DNA of 57,382 nt from Acidobacteriota bacterium (GTDB taxonomy: Bacteria; Acidobacteriota; Terriglobia; Terriglobales; Acidobacteriaceae): the NCBI GenBank assembly GCA_021781495.1, contig JAJXWS010000009.1, forward strand, positions 1 through 57,382, read 5' to 3'. Below the pieces are notes generated by a model, which saw nothing but the letters and a program-made list of their open reading frames with translations, was not told the origin of the DNA and made no database searches. The position numbers and the translations under genes are program-made. Shown one piece after another: positions 32,575-41,069 of this stretch. The number at the start of each line of letters is the position of its first letter. Within the stretch, counting starts at the first letter, position 1.

Positions 32575-35500
32575 ATGGAACCAGCATCAAATGAATGGGG
32601 ACAGGTCAAAAATCTCTTTCAAGCCACCCTTGAAATGGATCCCGATTCCCAGCGCCTGTTCCTCGACCGGCAGCAGATTCCGTCCGAAATCCGCGAGATC
32701 GTCAAGGACCTGCTCAAAGCCCACCAGAGCGCCGGTTCGTTCCTGAATCAGCAGCCAATCTCGCCTTCCTTCCTGCTGCCCTCCAGCTCCCAGAATCGCT
32801 TCGCTCCCGGCGCGCTCCTGCTGGACCGCTTTCAGATCGTGCGTTTCCTCGCCAAAGGCGGCATGGGCGAGGTGTATGAAGCGGAAGACCTCGAATTGCA
32901 GACGCCAGTCGCGCTCAAGGTCGTACGGACTGAGATAGCCGACTACCCCGGCACCATGGCCCGCTTCAAGCGCGAGGTCCAGCTTGCCCGTCAGGTTACC
33001 CACCCCAACGTCTGCCGCATCTTCGACCTCTTCCGGCATCGCGATGCCGAAAAGGGAGACGTGATCTTCCTCAGCATGGAGTTGCTGCACGGCCAGACCC
33101 TCGCCGAACATTTGCAACAAAATAACCGAATCCCCTGTCGCGAATCGGTCAGCATTCTTCGCCAGGTCGCGTCCGGTTTGCAGGCGGCCCACTCCGCCGG
33201 AATCCTGCACCGCGACCTCAAGCCGTCCAACATCGTGCTGGAAACGACCCGGAGCGGACAAACGCGCGCCGTCATCACTGACTTCGGCATGGCCTGGAGC
33301 CAGGACGTTGCCACCAGTCCCTCCGTTACGCGCAGCGGACAACTCGTCTTCGGCACGCCCGACTACATGTCTCCCGAGCAGATTGAAGGCAGGAACCTCA
33401 CTCCGGCATCCGACCTCTACTCGCTCGGCCTGGTCCTGTATCAGATGCTCACGGGCCACAAGGCCTTCGAGTGCGAAACACCGCTGCTCTCCGTCCTTCG
33501 ACGCCTCACGGACACCCCTCCGGCGCCGAGCCGCGGCCTGCCCAGCCTCAATGCCCGCTGGGACGCACTCGCCGCGCGCTGCCTCGACCGCAATCCCGAT
33601 CACCGCTTCGCCTCTGCGGCCGAGTTCCTCGCGGCGCTCGACCGCACCAGTCCGCGCCTGCTGTGCGCGCGGTCCTATGCGCCTCTTGCGGCCATGCAGT
33701 CCCGGCTTCGTGCGCACTGGAAGCTCACCGTCTCCACTGCTTTCGTGATCACCGCGCTGGCCTGGGGCGGTACATATTTCGTGCGCCTCCATCGCAGCGC
33801 TCCCGCCGCCGATGGCGTAACGCTTGTCCTGGCTGATTTTGTGAACACAACCGGCGAGCCGGTCTTTGACGACACGCTGAATGCCGCCCTGTTCGCCAAG
33901 CTGCAGCAGACGCCCTACCTCACCCTCATGCCAGACGCCAAGGTCCGGCTCGCTCTCCGTTACATGGGCCTCGACGGCAACGAGCACCTGACACGCGCTC
34001 TGGCTCGCCAGGTCTGCCTGCGCGAGGGCGGACAGGCCATCCTGCAGGGAACCATCGCTTCCGGCGACCACGGATACGATCTCTGGCTCAAGGCCTATGA
34101 CTGCGCATCCGGCCGGCAGCTCGCCAAGGACGAAGTCCCCGTGGAAGAACGCGAATCCGCGCTCACCGCTCTCGACCAGGCAGCGGATAAGATCCGCAAG
34201 CAGCTTGGCGAATCGCGCGGCTCCATCGAACAATACAACGTGGCTCTCGAGGACGCATCCACCTCGTCACTCGATGCCCTTACCGCCTATGCGCAGGGTC
34301 TGCGCATCACCAACCAGAGCGGCCAGGTTGCCGCCGAACCTTACTTTCTGCGTGCCGTGCAAATCGATCCCGAGTTCGCCATTGCCTACGCGCGCCTGTC
34401 CTCCATCTACGCCGACATGGATGAGCCCGCGCGGGCCAGCGAAGCGGCCCTGAAGGCTTACGAGCGCCGCGATCGCACCTCCGAGTGGGAACACTTCTAC
34501 ATCCTTTCCAGCTACTACGCCTTCGTCACCGGCGAACTGGAAAAGGAGAAGCACACCTACGAGCAGTGGGGCAAAATCTATCCGCATGACACCGTATGGC
34601 CCACCGGCCTGATGATCGACTACTCCTACTTCGGTGAGTATCAGAAAGCCGCGGAGATGGAGCGGCTGCAGATTCGCAACGCGCCTGAGACCGCCGCCGC
34701 CTACGGCAACCTGGCCCAGATCTACCTCGCGCTCGAACGCCCCGACGAAGCCAGGACCATCCTCGACGCGGCAGACCGCGCGCATCTGCACGAGATCAAC
34801 ATGGACTGGGAGCGTTACGCGCTGGCCTTCTACAACAACGACAAGGCCGGCATGAACAGCGTCCTCGCGCATGCCTCCTCGTATCCCGGCCTTGAGGAGA
34901 CGCTCCTCGAGCAGCAGGCAACCACTGAAGCCTATTTCGGCCACATGCGCGCATCCCGCACCGCCACCCGCAAGGCATGGGACGCCGCCATGCACGACGG
35001 CGACAAGGAGACAGCGGCCGTGTGGCTGTCGCGTCAGGCTCTCTGGGAGTCCGAGCTCGGCATGAACAACCTCGCCCGCGACGACATAGCCCAGGCGCGC
35101 GATCAGAGTGCCGAACAAAAAAGTAAGACCGCGCAAATCATCGTAGCTCTGGCTTCAGCCAACATCGGCAACGAACGAGAAGCGCAGCAAATCGCCGCCG
35201 ACCTCTCCGCATCCTATCCGCTCGACAGCATGCTGCATCAATACTGGCTGCCGCTTATCCGCGCGCGCATCGCTCTCCACAACGGCAAGCCGGCTGACGC
35301 GATAAACATGCTCAGCTCAACCACGCCCTTTGAGACGGGCCTGATGGACCCCCTGCCCTGCATGTACTCCACCTATGTGCGCGGACTGGCGCACCTTCAG
35401 TCCGGCCAGAACCTGCTCGCAGCCGCTGACTTCCGCAGCGTGCTGGCCCACCGCGGGCTCGTGCTCAACTATCCCCTCGGCGCCCTGGCCCAACTGGGCC

Positions 35501-35640
35501 TCGCCCGCTCCCTGCGGCAGTTGCACAATGTCGAGGAGAGTCGCATCGCCTACCGCAACACGCTCGCCCTCTGGAAAGACGCAGACGCCGACCTTGCCCT
35601 GGCTCGCAAGGCCTCCCAGGAATACGCCTCCGTCCAGTAG
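32575..35640 (+). CDS. Membrane Ser/Thr protein kinase with C-terminal TPR sensor
   Basis: 1021 residues. An N-terminal helical segment (EWGQVKNLFQATLEMDP) is typical of acidobacterial kinases. Kinase domain about 87-355: glycine loop AKGGMGEVYEAE (93-104), VALKVV (Lys115), HRDLKPSN (Asp214), DFGMAW (Asp236), and GTPDYMSPEQ. One membrane helix (VSTAFVITALAWGGTYFV, about 386-403) places the C-terminal 600 residues outside. That part starts with a WD/TolB-like VTLVLADFVNTTGEPVFDDTL domain, followed by TPR repeats (about 560-1000). All activation-loop features are intact, so it should be active. The ECF sigma gene begins 102 bases downstream, suggesting a kinase-sigma signalling unit. The ribosome site is weak. 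Confidence 0.92.
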   Translation: MEPASNEWGQVKNLFQATLEMDPDSQRLFLDRQQIPSEIREIVKDLLKAHQSAGSFLNQQPISPSFLLPSSSQNRFAPGALLLDRFQIVRFLAKGGMGEVYEAEDLELQTPVALKVVRTEIADYPGTMARFKREVQLARQVTHPNVCRIFDLFRHRDAEKGDVIFLSMELLHGQTLAEHLQQNNRIPCRESVSILRQVASGLQAAHSAGILHRDLKPSNIVLETTRSGQTRAVITDFGMAWSQDVATSPSVTRSGQLVFGTPDYMSPEQIEGRNLTPASDLYSLGLVLYQMLTGHKAFECETPLLSVLRRLTDTPPAPSRGLPSLNARWDALAARCLDRNPDHRFASAAEFLAALDRTSPRLLCARSYAPLAAMQSRLRAHWKLTVSTAFVITALAWGGTYFVRLHRSAPAADGVTLVLADFVNTTGEPVFDDTLNAALFAKLQQTPYLTLMPDAKVRLALRYMGLDGNEHLTRALARQVCLREGGQAILQGTIASGDHGYDLWLKAYDCASGRQLAKDEVPVEERESALTALDQAADKIRKQLGESRGSIEQYNVALEDASTSSLDALTAYAQGLRITNQSGQVAAEPYFLRAVQIDPEFAIAYARLSSIYADMDEPARASEAALKAYERRDRTSEWEHFYILSSYYAFVTGELEKEKHTYEQWGKIYPHDTVWPTGLMIDYSYFGEYQKAAEMERLQIRNAPETAAAYGNLAQIYLALERPDEARTILDAADRAHLHEINMDWERYALAFYNNDKAGMNSVLAHASSYPGLEETLLEQQATTEAYFGHMRASRTATRKAWDAAMHDGDKETAAVWLSRQALWESELGMNNLARDDIAQARDQSAEQKSKTAQIIVALASANIGNEREAQQIAADLSASYPLDSMLHQYWLPLIRARIALHNGKPADAINMLSSTTPFETGLMDPLPCMYSTYVRGLAHLQSGQNLLAAADFRSVLAHRGLVLNYPLGALAQLGLARSLRQLHNVEESRIAYRNTLALWKDADADLALARKASQEYASVQ

Positions 35641-35741
35641 GAATCCCTCCTCAGCCGTTCCCCATTCCCTGTCCATTTCCGTCAGCGTCACGATAGAATC
35701 GGGGCAGCCCTGTACGAGTTTTCGGCTGGAGCCTCGCCACA

Positions 35742-36320
35742 ATGGACACTCCCCCATCGGAAGTTACAGCTCTGCTCGCCCAGCTCTCCAGTGGGGACAG
35801 AAGCGTGATCGAGCGTCTCATGCCCCTGGTCTATGACGAGTTGCACCGCCGCGCATCCAGATTCATGCGGCAGGAGCGCGACTATCACACGCTCCAGCCC
35901 ACAGCCCTCGTGCATGAGACCTACCTGAAGCTCGTCCAGCAGCGCGAGCCGAACTTTAAGAATCGTGCCCACTTCTACGCGGTCGCGGCACACCTCATGC
36001 GCCGCATCCTCACGGACCACGCGCGCACGCGGCTCGCTTCCAAGCGCGGTGGAGGGCTGGATCCTGTCCCGCTGGAAGATGCGCCGCAGATTCGCACAGA
36101 CACGCCCGCCGGCGTGCTCGCCGTCGATGATGCCCTGCGCAGGTTGGCCACGTTTGACGCGCGCCAGGAGAAGATCGTCGAAATGCGCTTCTTCGGCGGC
36201 CTCACCGTGGAGGAAACCGCCGAAGTCCTCGGCGTCTCCACGCGCACCGTCGAGCGCGAGTGGACCATGGCGCGCGCCTGGCTTTACACCCAGCTTCGCA
36301 CCCAGCTGGCCGAGTCGTAG
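35742..36320 (+). CDS. ECF sigma factor of the kinase-linked (TIGR02999-like) type
   Basis: 192 residues. Region 2: LLAQLSSGDRSVIERLMPLVYDELHRRASRFMRQE and the NFKNRAHFYAVAAHLMRRILTDHARTRLASKRGGG motif characteristic of the PF07638 family. Region 4: LRRLATFDARQEKIVEMRFFGGLTVEETAEVLGVSTRTVEREWTMARAWL. No anti-sigma gene is adjacent. In Acidobacteriota and Planctomycetes this group commonly lies beside Ser/Thr kinases, and a Vibrio ECF is activated by kinase phosphorylation in region 2. A similar arrangement here is an inference. It converges with the HIBADH-like gene after 11 bases. Confidence 0.92.
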   Translation: MDTPPSEVTALLAQLSSGDRSVIERLMPLVYDELHRRASRFMRQERDYHTLQPTALVHETYLKLVQQREPNFKNRAHFYAVAAHLMRRILTDHARTRLASKRGGGLDPVPLEDAPQIRTDTPAGVLAVDDALRRLATFDARQEKIVEMRFFGGLTVEETAEVLGVSTRTVEREWTMARAWLYTQLRTQLAES

Positions 36321-36331
36321 CATAACCTGCA

Positions 36332-37213
36332 CTATCCCGCAGTCTGCCCGCGCAGCAGCTCCACCACGGCCGACATATCCTGCTCTCCGTAGCCCTCCGC
36401 CACGGCCTTCTCCAGCAACTCGCGCGCATTGGCCGCTGTCGTCAGCTTCACTCCCGCGCTTGCCGCCTCGTTCATGGCATACAGCATGTCCTTCGACAGC
36501 AGCCTCAGCAGAAAATTCACGTTGTAATCGCGATGCATCATGCGCTGCGAGATGGCGCTAATCAGCGGACTTCCCGGCGCGCCGTTCTTCAGCAACTCCA
36601 GCGCCTCCGTGCTGTTCAGACCGCTCCGCTCCAGCCACGCGATCCCCTCGGCAAGCGACGCAACCTGCACTCCGCACAAAAAATTGTTGATCAGTTTCAT
36701 CTTCGCGCCCGACCCGGTCGGCCCCAGGTGCACAATCTTCTTGCCCATGGCTTCCAGCAAGGGCAACGCGCGCGCAAACGCATCCTCATCACCGCCCACA
36801 AGAAACGTAAGCTGTCCGCCGTCTGCCTGCACGCGGCTTCCCGTCACCGGAGCATCCAGCAGTTGCGCGCCGCATTCCGCTGCACGCCCCGCAAGCTCCG
36901 CAATCCACGCAGGGCTCAGCGTGCTGCACTCCATCAGCACCGCGCCTTTGGCCACATGCGCCAGCGCTCCGTCCGCCCCCAGCCAAGCCTCGCGCGACGC
37001 GGCATCGTCCGCCAGCATCGCCAGCACAAACTCCGCGCCCTTCGCTGCCTCCGCAGGTGTCTCCGCGCGTACGGCGCCCATCGCCACCAGCCGCTCCGTC
37101 TTTGCCGCCGTGCGATTGTAGACCGTCAGCCGGAACCCGGCCTTCAGCAGATTCGCTCCCATCCCCGCGCCCATCGTGCCCGCGCCAAGCAACGCCACCG
37201 ATCGTATCGTCAC
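36332..37213 (-). CDS. 3-hydroxyisobutyrate-dehydrogenase-family NAD(P)-dependent oxidoreductase
   Basis: 293 residues. The Rossmann start is VALLGAGTMGAGMGANLLKAGF, with VYNRTAAKTERL after strand 2. Substrate motif DAPVTGSRVQADGGQLTFLVGG and catalytic Lys in GSGAKMKLINNFL are intact. The family oxidises beta-hydroxyacids, including tartronate semialdehyde, 3-hydroxyisobutyrate and sulpholactaldehyde-type substrates. It is last in the operon with the MFS transporter, the enolase and the FAH-family protein, so a beta-hydroxyacid made from a sugar acid is the probable substrate. It lies 21 bases downstream of the FAH-family gene. Confidence 0.92.
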   Translation of the reverse strand: MTIRSVALLGAGTMGAGMGANLLKAGFRLTVYNRTAAKTERLVAMGAVRAETPAEAAKGAEFVLAMLADDAASREAWLGADGALAHVAKGAVLMECSTLSPAWIAELAGRAAECGAQLLDAPVTGSRVQADGGQLTFLVGGDEDAFARALPLLEAMGKKIVHLGPTGSGAKMKLINNFLCGVQVASLAEGIAWLERSGLNSTEALELLKNGAPGSPLISAISQRMMHRDYNVNFLLRLLSKDMLYAMNEAASAGVKLTTAANARELLEKAVAEGYGEQDMSAVVELLRGQTAG

Positions 37214-37234
37214 GGAATTGTCGCCTCCTTCTTG

Positions 37235-38248
37235 TTACTCAAGCGTCTTTACCGCTACAGGCCGCGCCTCGGCCATCTGTCTGCGAATCGGATTGCGCAG
37301 AGCCCTGCCGAACCCGTCAAAGCGCACCACGGCCACATCTCCGTCCCGCAGCGCAACGCCCTCGCCAAAGGAGAGCGCATCCGCCCCGTAGAAGTGAATA
37401 TGCACGCTGCCCGGCTGGCGATGCCCGGCGAACTTGAAGTGGTGATGCTCCATGTTGGCAAGGCTGTGGCACATGTTGGCTTCGCCACTGGCGATCTGCC
37501 TATGCCACACCGCTTCCCCGCCGCGCTCGATACTCACCTCTCCCCGCACATCGTGGAAAGTCGCTCCCACCACAAGCTCCGGCCCCAGGCTGCACGTGCG
37601 CAGCTTCGATCCCGCCAGGTTCAGATAGTTACGCTTCTCAAACTTGTGATCGGAGAACTCGTTGCCGTTCGCCATGCCAACGCGGACCGGCGTACCGTCT
37701 GCATCCACCACATAGATGCCTGCAATCTCCGCCTCTTCTCCACCGTCTTCTGCAAACCAGGGAATCTCCAGTGGCGCAAACGGCGCGGAAACCATCGATC
37801 CATCGCCCTTGTAAAACCACTCCGGCGCCACGCCAATCTCGCCATCGCGCGGCCGTCCGCCCTCCACACCCCAGCGAAACATCCGCATGCTGTCCGTCAC
37901 GGCTTCGTCTGCCTTTGCGGCTTCCTGCAGATGCATCGCCTGCCGCTCGCGCGCGCTGCCCATGTGCGTAAGCCCGGTCCCCGACACCAGCACCCGCGAC
38001 GGCGCATCCGGAACATCCATCGGCGCCAGCAGCTTCCACTGCGAGCGGCCTTCATACACCGCATCGTAGGCAAGCACTTCGCTGCCGGCACGCGCCTGCA
38101 CGGCGGCATGCAACGTGCTTCCACTGCGCAGGCATCGCCATGCCAGCTCGTACACAGACGAGACACCCTCCAGCAGCCGTAGATCCGGCTCATCCACCAG
38201 CGCCACTCGGCGCGTCGTCGTATCGGCCAGTTGCACGAGTCTCAGCAT
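37235..38248 (-). CDS. FAH-superfamily AraD1/GguC-type protein
   Basis: 337 residues. N-terminal domain (residues about 1-90) is followed by a fumarylacetoacetate-hydrolase-like fold with EWFYKGDGSMVSAPFAPLEIPWFAEDGGEEAEIAGIYV, where the metal-binding acids lie in EEAEIAG, and NEFSDHKFEKRNYLNLAGSKLRTCSLGPELVVG. The C-terminal half has SGEANMCHSLANMEHHHFKF and HIHFYGADALSFGEGV. GguC/AraD1 proteins act in non-phosphorylating pentose or deoxy-sugar breakdown as dehydratases or hydrolases of 2-keto-3-deoxy acids. It follows the enolase-family dehydratase by 11 bases, so it likely takes that product. Exact reaction unknown. Confidence 0.85.
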   Translation of the reverse strand: MLRLVQLADTTTRRVALVDEPDLRLLEGVSSVYELAWRCLRSGSTLHAAVQARAGSEVLAYDAVYEGRSQWKLLAPMDVPDAPSRVLVSGTGLTHMGSARERQAMHLQEAAKADEAVTDSMRMFRWGVEGGRPRDGEIGVAPEWFYKGDGSMVSAPFAPLEIPWFAEDGGEEAEIAGIYVVDADGTPVRVGMANGNEFSDHKFEKRNYLNLAGSKLRTCSLGPELVVGATFHDVRGEVSIERGGEAVWHRQIASGEANMCHSLANMEHHHFKFAGHRQPGSVHIHFYGADALSFGEGVALRDGDVAVVRFDGFGRALRNPIRRQMAEARPVAVKTLE

Positions 38249-38259
38249 CGCTCTTCCGC

Positions 38260-39432
38260 CTATCCAATCACCTTGAACCGCTTCAGCGACTCTTCATTCA
38301 CCGTCAGCCCCAGGCCGGGCTTCGTCTCGTCCAGGTCAATATAGCCATTGTCGGGAACAGGCTCGCCGTCGAAGATGTACCAGAAAAGCTCGTTGCCAAC
38401 CTCCACGTCCACCTTCGGAAAGAACTCCGCAATCGGTGAATTCAGGCTCGCCATCACCACATGGTAGTTATGCATCTGGCCCGCGTGCGGCACCACCGGA
38501 ACCTGAAACGACTCGGCCAGCGCTGAAATCTTGCGCGCCTGGCTGATGCCGCCCACCCGGTTCGTGTCGAACTGGATATAGTCCAGCGCGTTGTTCTCCA
38601 GCAACTCGCGAAATCCAAAGATCGTGAACTCGTGCTCCCCGCCCGCAATCGGCAACCGCCCGTACTTCTTCAGCTCCGCATAGCCGCGCGTGTCATCGGG
38701 AATCACCGGCTCCTCCAGCCAGCGCAACTGATACGGCTCCAGCAACGGCAGCATGCGCTTGGCGTAGTCCAGCGTCCAACCCATGTACGCATCCGCCATC
38801 AGGTCGATCGAGTAGCCAATCACCTCGCGCACCGCTCGTATCAACGCAACATTCTTCTGCATGCCCGCCGCGCCGTCCACCGGACCCCATCCAAAGCGCA
38901 GCTTCATCGCCGTGTAGCCTTCCGCCTTGTATCGCTCCGCTTCCGCGCGCAACTCGTCCAGCGGCATGGCATACAGCCTGCTCGCATACACCGGAATCTT
39001 CTCCTTCGTGCGCCCGCCCAGCAGGCGATACACCGGCTGCTTCGCGTCCTTGCCCAGCAGGTCCCAGAGCGCAATATCCACCGCGGAGATCGCCGTCATC
39101 GCAACGCCCTTGCGGCCAAAGGCCAGCGTACGACGATACATCTGCTGCCACAGAAATTCGATATCCCACGGATCAGCACCGATCAGAAGCGGCTTCAGAT
39201 ACGTATCAATCAACGTCTTGGTCACCAGCGGAGACAGCGCCGCGTTCCCCAGTCCCACCAGCCCTGCGTCTGTATAAATCTCCACCAGCAGCCAGCCGTG
39301 AAACGCAAAGTTCCCCATCGACGCCTGACGAAACGCCACCAGGTCCATTGGATTCGTGCAGAAGTGTGGCGGCAGCGGAACCGTCTCGCCTTCCCATTGC
39401 ACTACGCGTGCGCGAACATCCGTAATCTTCAT
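38260..39432 (-). CDS. Enolase-superfamily sugar-acid dehydratase, L-rhamnonate-dehydratase-like
   Basis: 390 residues from ATG 39432, which overlaps the MFS stop (ATGA). N-terminal cap domain (about 1-125), then TIM barrel. Landmarks: RTLAFGRKGVAMTAISAVDIALWDLLGK, YTAMKLRFGWGP (catalytic Lys region), DLMADAYMGW (first metal Asp), RWLEEPVIPDD (metal Glu), GGEHEFT (third ligand) and VPHAGQMHNYHV (catalytic His). The HEFT/GHQ pattern and overall alignment recall L-rhamnonate dehydratase, which makes 2-keto-3-deoxy-L-rhamnonate. Related dehydratases use L-fuconate, D-gluconate or arabonate, so the exact substrate is open. The operon partners support a sugar acid. Confidence 0.87.
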   Translation of the reverse strand: MKITDVRARVVQWEGETVPLPPHFCTNPMDLVAFRQASMGNFAFHGWLLVEIYTDAGLVGLGNAALSPLVTKTLIDTYLKPLLIGADPWDIEFLWQQMYRRTLAFGRKGVAMTAISAVDIALWDLLGKDAKQPVYRLLGGRTKEKIPVYASRLYAMPLDELRAEAERYKAEGYTAMKLRFGWGPVDGAAGMQKNVALIRAVREVIGYSIDLMADAYMGWTLDYAKRMLPLLEPYQLRWLEEPVIPDDTRGYAELKKYGRLPIAGGEHEFTIFGFRELLENNALDYIQFDTNRVGGISQARKISALAESFQVPVVPHAGQMHNYHVVMASLNSPIAEFFPKVDVEVGNELFWYIFDGEPVPDNGYIDLDETKPGLGLTVNEESLKRFKVIG

Positions 39433-40670
39433 TGCGTGCTCTCCATCTCCCTCAGTTCCAGTGCGCCCAGCGGTTGAATCCTGCCACCAAACAAGACCAT
39501 GGCAAGAAAGCCGATCAGATGAAAACTTCCCACCAACACAAACAGCGTTCCATACCCGAATCCATGCTCCAGCAGATAGCCTGCAATCACGCCAAAGATT
39601 GCTCCGCCAATGGCGCCGCCAAATCCCACCAAGCCCGCCACCGTTCCCACCGCCGTCAGCGGAAACACATCCGCCGGAATTGTCATGATCAGTCCCGACC
39701 ACGACTGCTGGCAGAAAAACGCAATGCTGAACAGCGCAATCGCATACTCCACCGGAACCTTCGGCACCAGCATCACCAGCGGCATAAACGCCGCGCTCAC
39801 GCCCAGCGCCACTTTCCTCGCTCCATCCAGCGCAAGCCCGCGCCGCAGCAGATGACTGGAAAACATTCCTCCCAGAAAGCTGCCTACTCCCGAAGCCGCA
39901 TACGGAATCCATGCGGAATAACTCACCTGCCGAATGTCGAATCCGCGCGCGTCATACAAATACTTCGGCAGCCAGAACAAAAGAAAATACCAAGCCGAGT
40001 CGCTCATAAACTTGGCAAACACCAGCGACTGCACGCTGCGCATTCCCACAATCTCGCGCAAGGAAAGTTGTCGCGCCAGCACTCTTGCATCCAGCGTGTT
40101 CTGGGAAAACGGCGCGGGCTCCGTGCCGTACGCCTTCCACCACCACGCGCTCCAAAGCACGCCCAGCGTTCCGGCCGCAAGAAAAACGACGCGCCAGTTG
40201 CTCGTGAGCAAAATCATTCCCACCAGCGGCGGAGCCAGCACAGAGCCCACCGCCGTGCCCGCATTGATCACGCCCATCGCCGTGGACCGCGCCTCCGGAT
40301 GCACCCATTCGGCAACCACGCGCGTCGCCGCCGGAAACGTGCCTCCCTCGCCCATGCCCAGCAGAAATCGCGCCAGCAGCAAATGCGCAAAGCCCGCGGC
40401 AAGTCCATGCATCGCGCACGCAATCGACCACCACAACATGATCACCAGAAAGCCGCGCCTTGTGCCAAGCAGGTCAAGCAGTCTTCCGCCAATGGCGTAG
40501 AGCGCCGCATACGACAGCAGAAACGCCATCTGCAGATACGAGAACTGCTCGTTCGTGATAACAATGTCGCGCTGGATCGCGGCAATCGCCACGGGAAGCG
40601 TTTGCCGGTCAAAGTAGCTGATGGCAACGGCCGCCGTCACAAGCACTACATACAACCAGCGTGCACGCAT
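39429..40670 (-). CDS. MFS transporter, sugar-acid (ExuT/ACS family)-like
   Basis: 413 residues with twelve predicted helices. ISYFDRQTLPVAIAAIQRDI in helix 1 and the loop RLLDLLGTRRGF between helices 2 and 3 match the anion:cation symporter family (hexuronate, galactonate, tartrate, phthalate). LARFLLGMGEGGTFPAATRVVAEW is the family signature in helices 4-5. It is first gene of the sugar-acid operon and overlaps the enolase gene by four bases. A 170-base leader separates it from the putative promoter. It probably imports the acid that the downstream enzymes degrade. Confidence 0.9.
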   Translation of the reverse strand: MRARWLYVVLVTAAVAISYFDRQTLPVAIAAIQRDIVITNEQFSYLQMAFLLSYAALYAIGGRLLDLLGTRRGFLVIMLWWSIACAMHGLAAGFAHLLLARFLLGMGEGGTFPAATRVVAEWVHPEARSTAMGVINAGTAVGSVLAPPLVGMILLTSNWRVVFLAAGTLGVLWSAWWWKAYGTEPAPFSQNTLDARVLARQLSLREIVGMRSVQSLVFAKFMSDSAWYFLLFWLPKYLYDARGFDIRQVSYSAWIPYAASGVGSFLGGMFSSHLLRRGLALDGARKVALGVSAAFMPLVMLVPKVPVEYAIALFSIAFFCQQSWSGLIMTIPADVFPLTAVGTVAGLVGFGGAIGGAIFGVIAGYLLEHGFGYGTLFVLVGSFHLIGFLAMVLFGGRIQPLGALELREMESTQ

Positions 40671-40837
40671 TGCACTCCTCCGGCAACCTTCCCCGCTATG
40701 TCAATGGAGCAGCCATCCAGCCACTCTGCGGCTCCGCAGCGAACGCGAAATTCCTGCATCGATCCACTCTGGAGAATCATCGCACAGCCCGGATCTGCCA
40801 GCCGATTCTTCCGGCCCACTCCCGCGCATCCAGCCCG

Positions 40838-40868
40838 AAAGGTACTACCTTTGTTTCTCGCGTGTCAA
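40838..40868 (-). promoter_or_regulatory. Promoter and perfect FadR-type operator of the sugar-acid operon
   Basis: On the minus strand TTGACA (40868-40863) is followed after about 15 bases by TAGTAC, which lies inside the perfect palindrome AAAGGTACTACCTTT (40838-40852). The operator therefore covers the -10 region. Its GGT-N3-ACC core suits FadR-subfamily GntR repressors. The next 167 bases up to the MFS ATG form a leader in which I see nothing else. This and the operator near 41000 account for the 399-base gap 40671-41069. Confidence 0.6.
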
Positions 40869-40995
40869 ATGTCCGATCGCAACCGGATCGCCCGTATTCT
40901 TACCTTGAAATCTCAAATGCGTGCATGTGTTGCGAACTCCATCCACATGCATATCCATTGACCCACCTGACATTGCACCGCGCATTCCGCAAAGT

Positions 40996-41004
40996 GGTAC
41001 GACC
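40996..41004. promoter_or_regulatory. Second GGT-N3-ACC operator half, upstream of the regulator
   Basis: GGTACGACC, within AAAGTGGTACGACCTTTT, matches the core of the perfect operator at 40838-40852 (GGTACTACC). It lies 31 bases before the -35 box of the regulator gene, so autoregulation is plausible. Confidence 0.5.
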
Positions 41005-41034
41005 TTTTCTTCTTGCTTACAGTACAAAGGACTT

Positions 41035-41066
41035 TTGACAGCATCTTCCCTCTGTCGCACTATAGG
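41035..41066 (+). promoter_or_regulatory. Promoter of the FadR-type regulator, likely leaderless transcript
   Basis: TTGACA (41035-41040) is followed by CACTAT (spacer 17) or TATAGG (spacer 20). The ATG is at 41070, so the transcript would begin at or within a few bases of the start codon. No ribosome site is possible in that case. Confidence 0.5.
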
Positions 41067-41069
41067 TAC

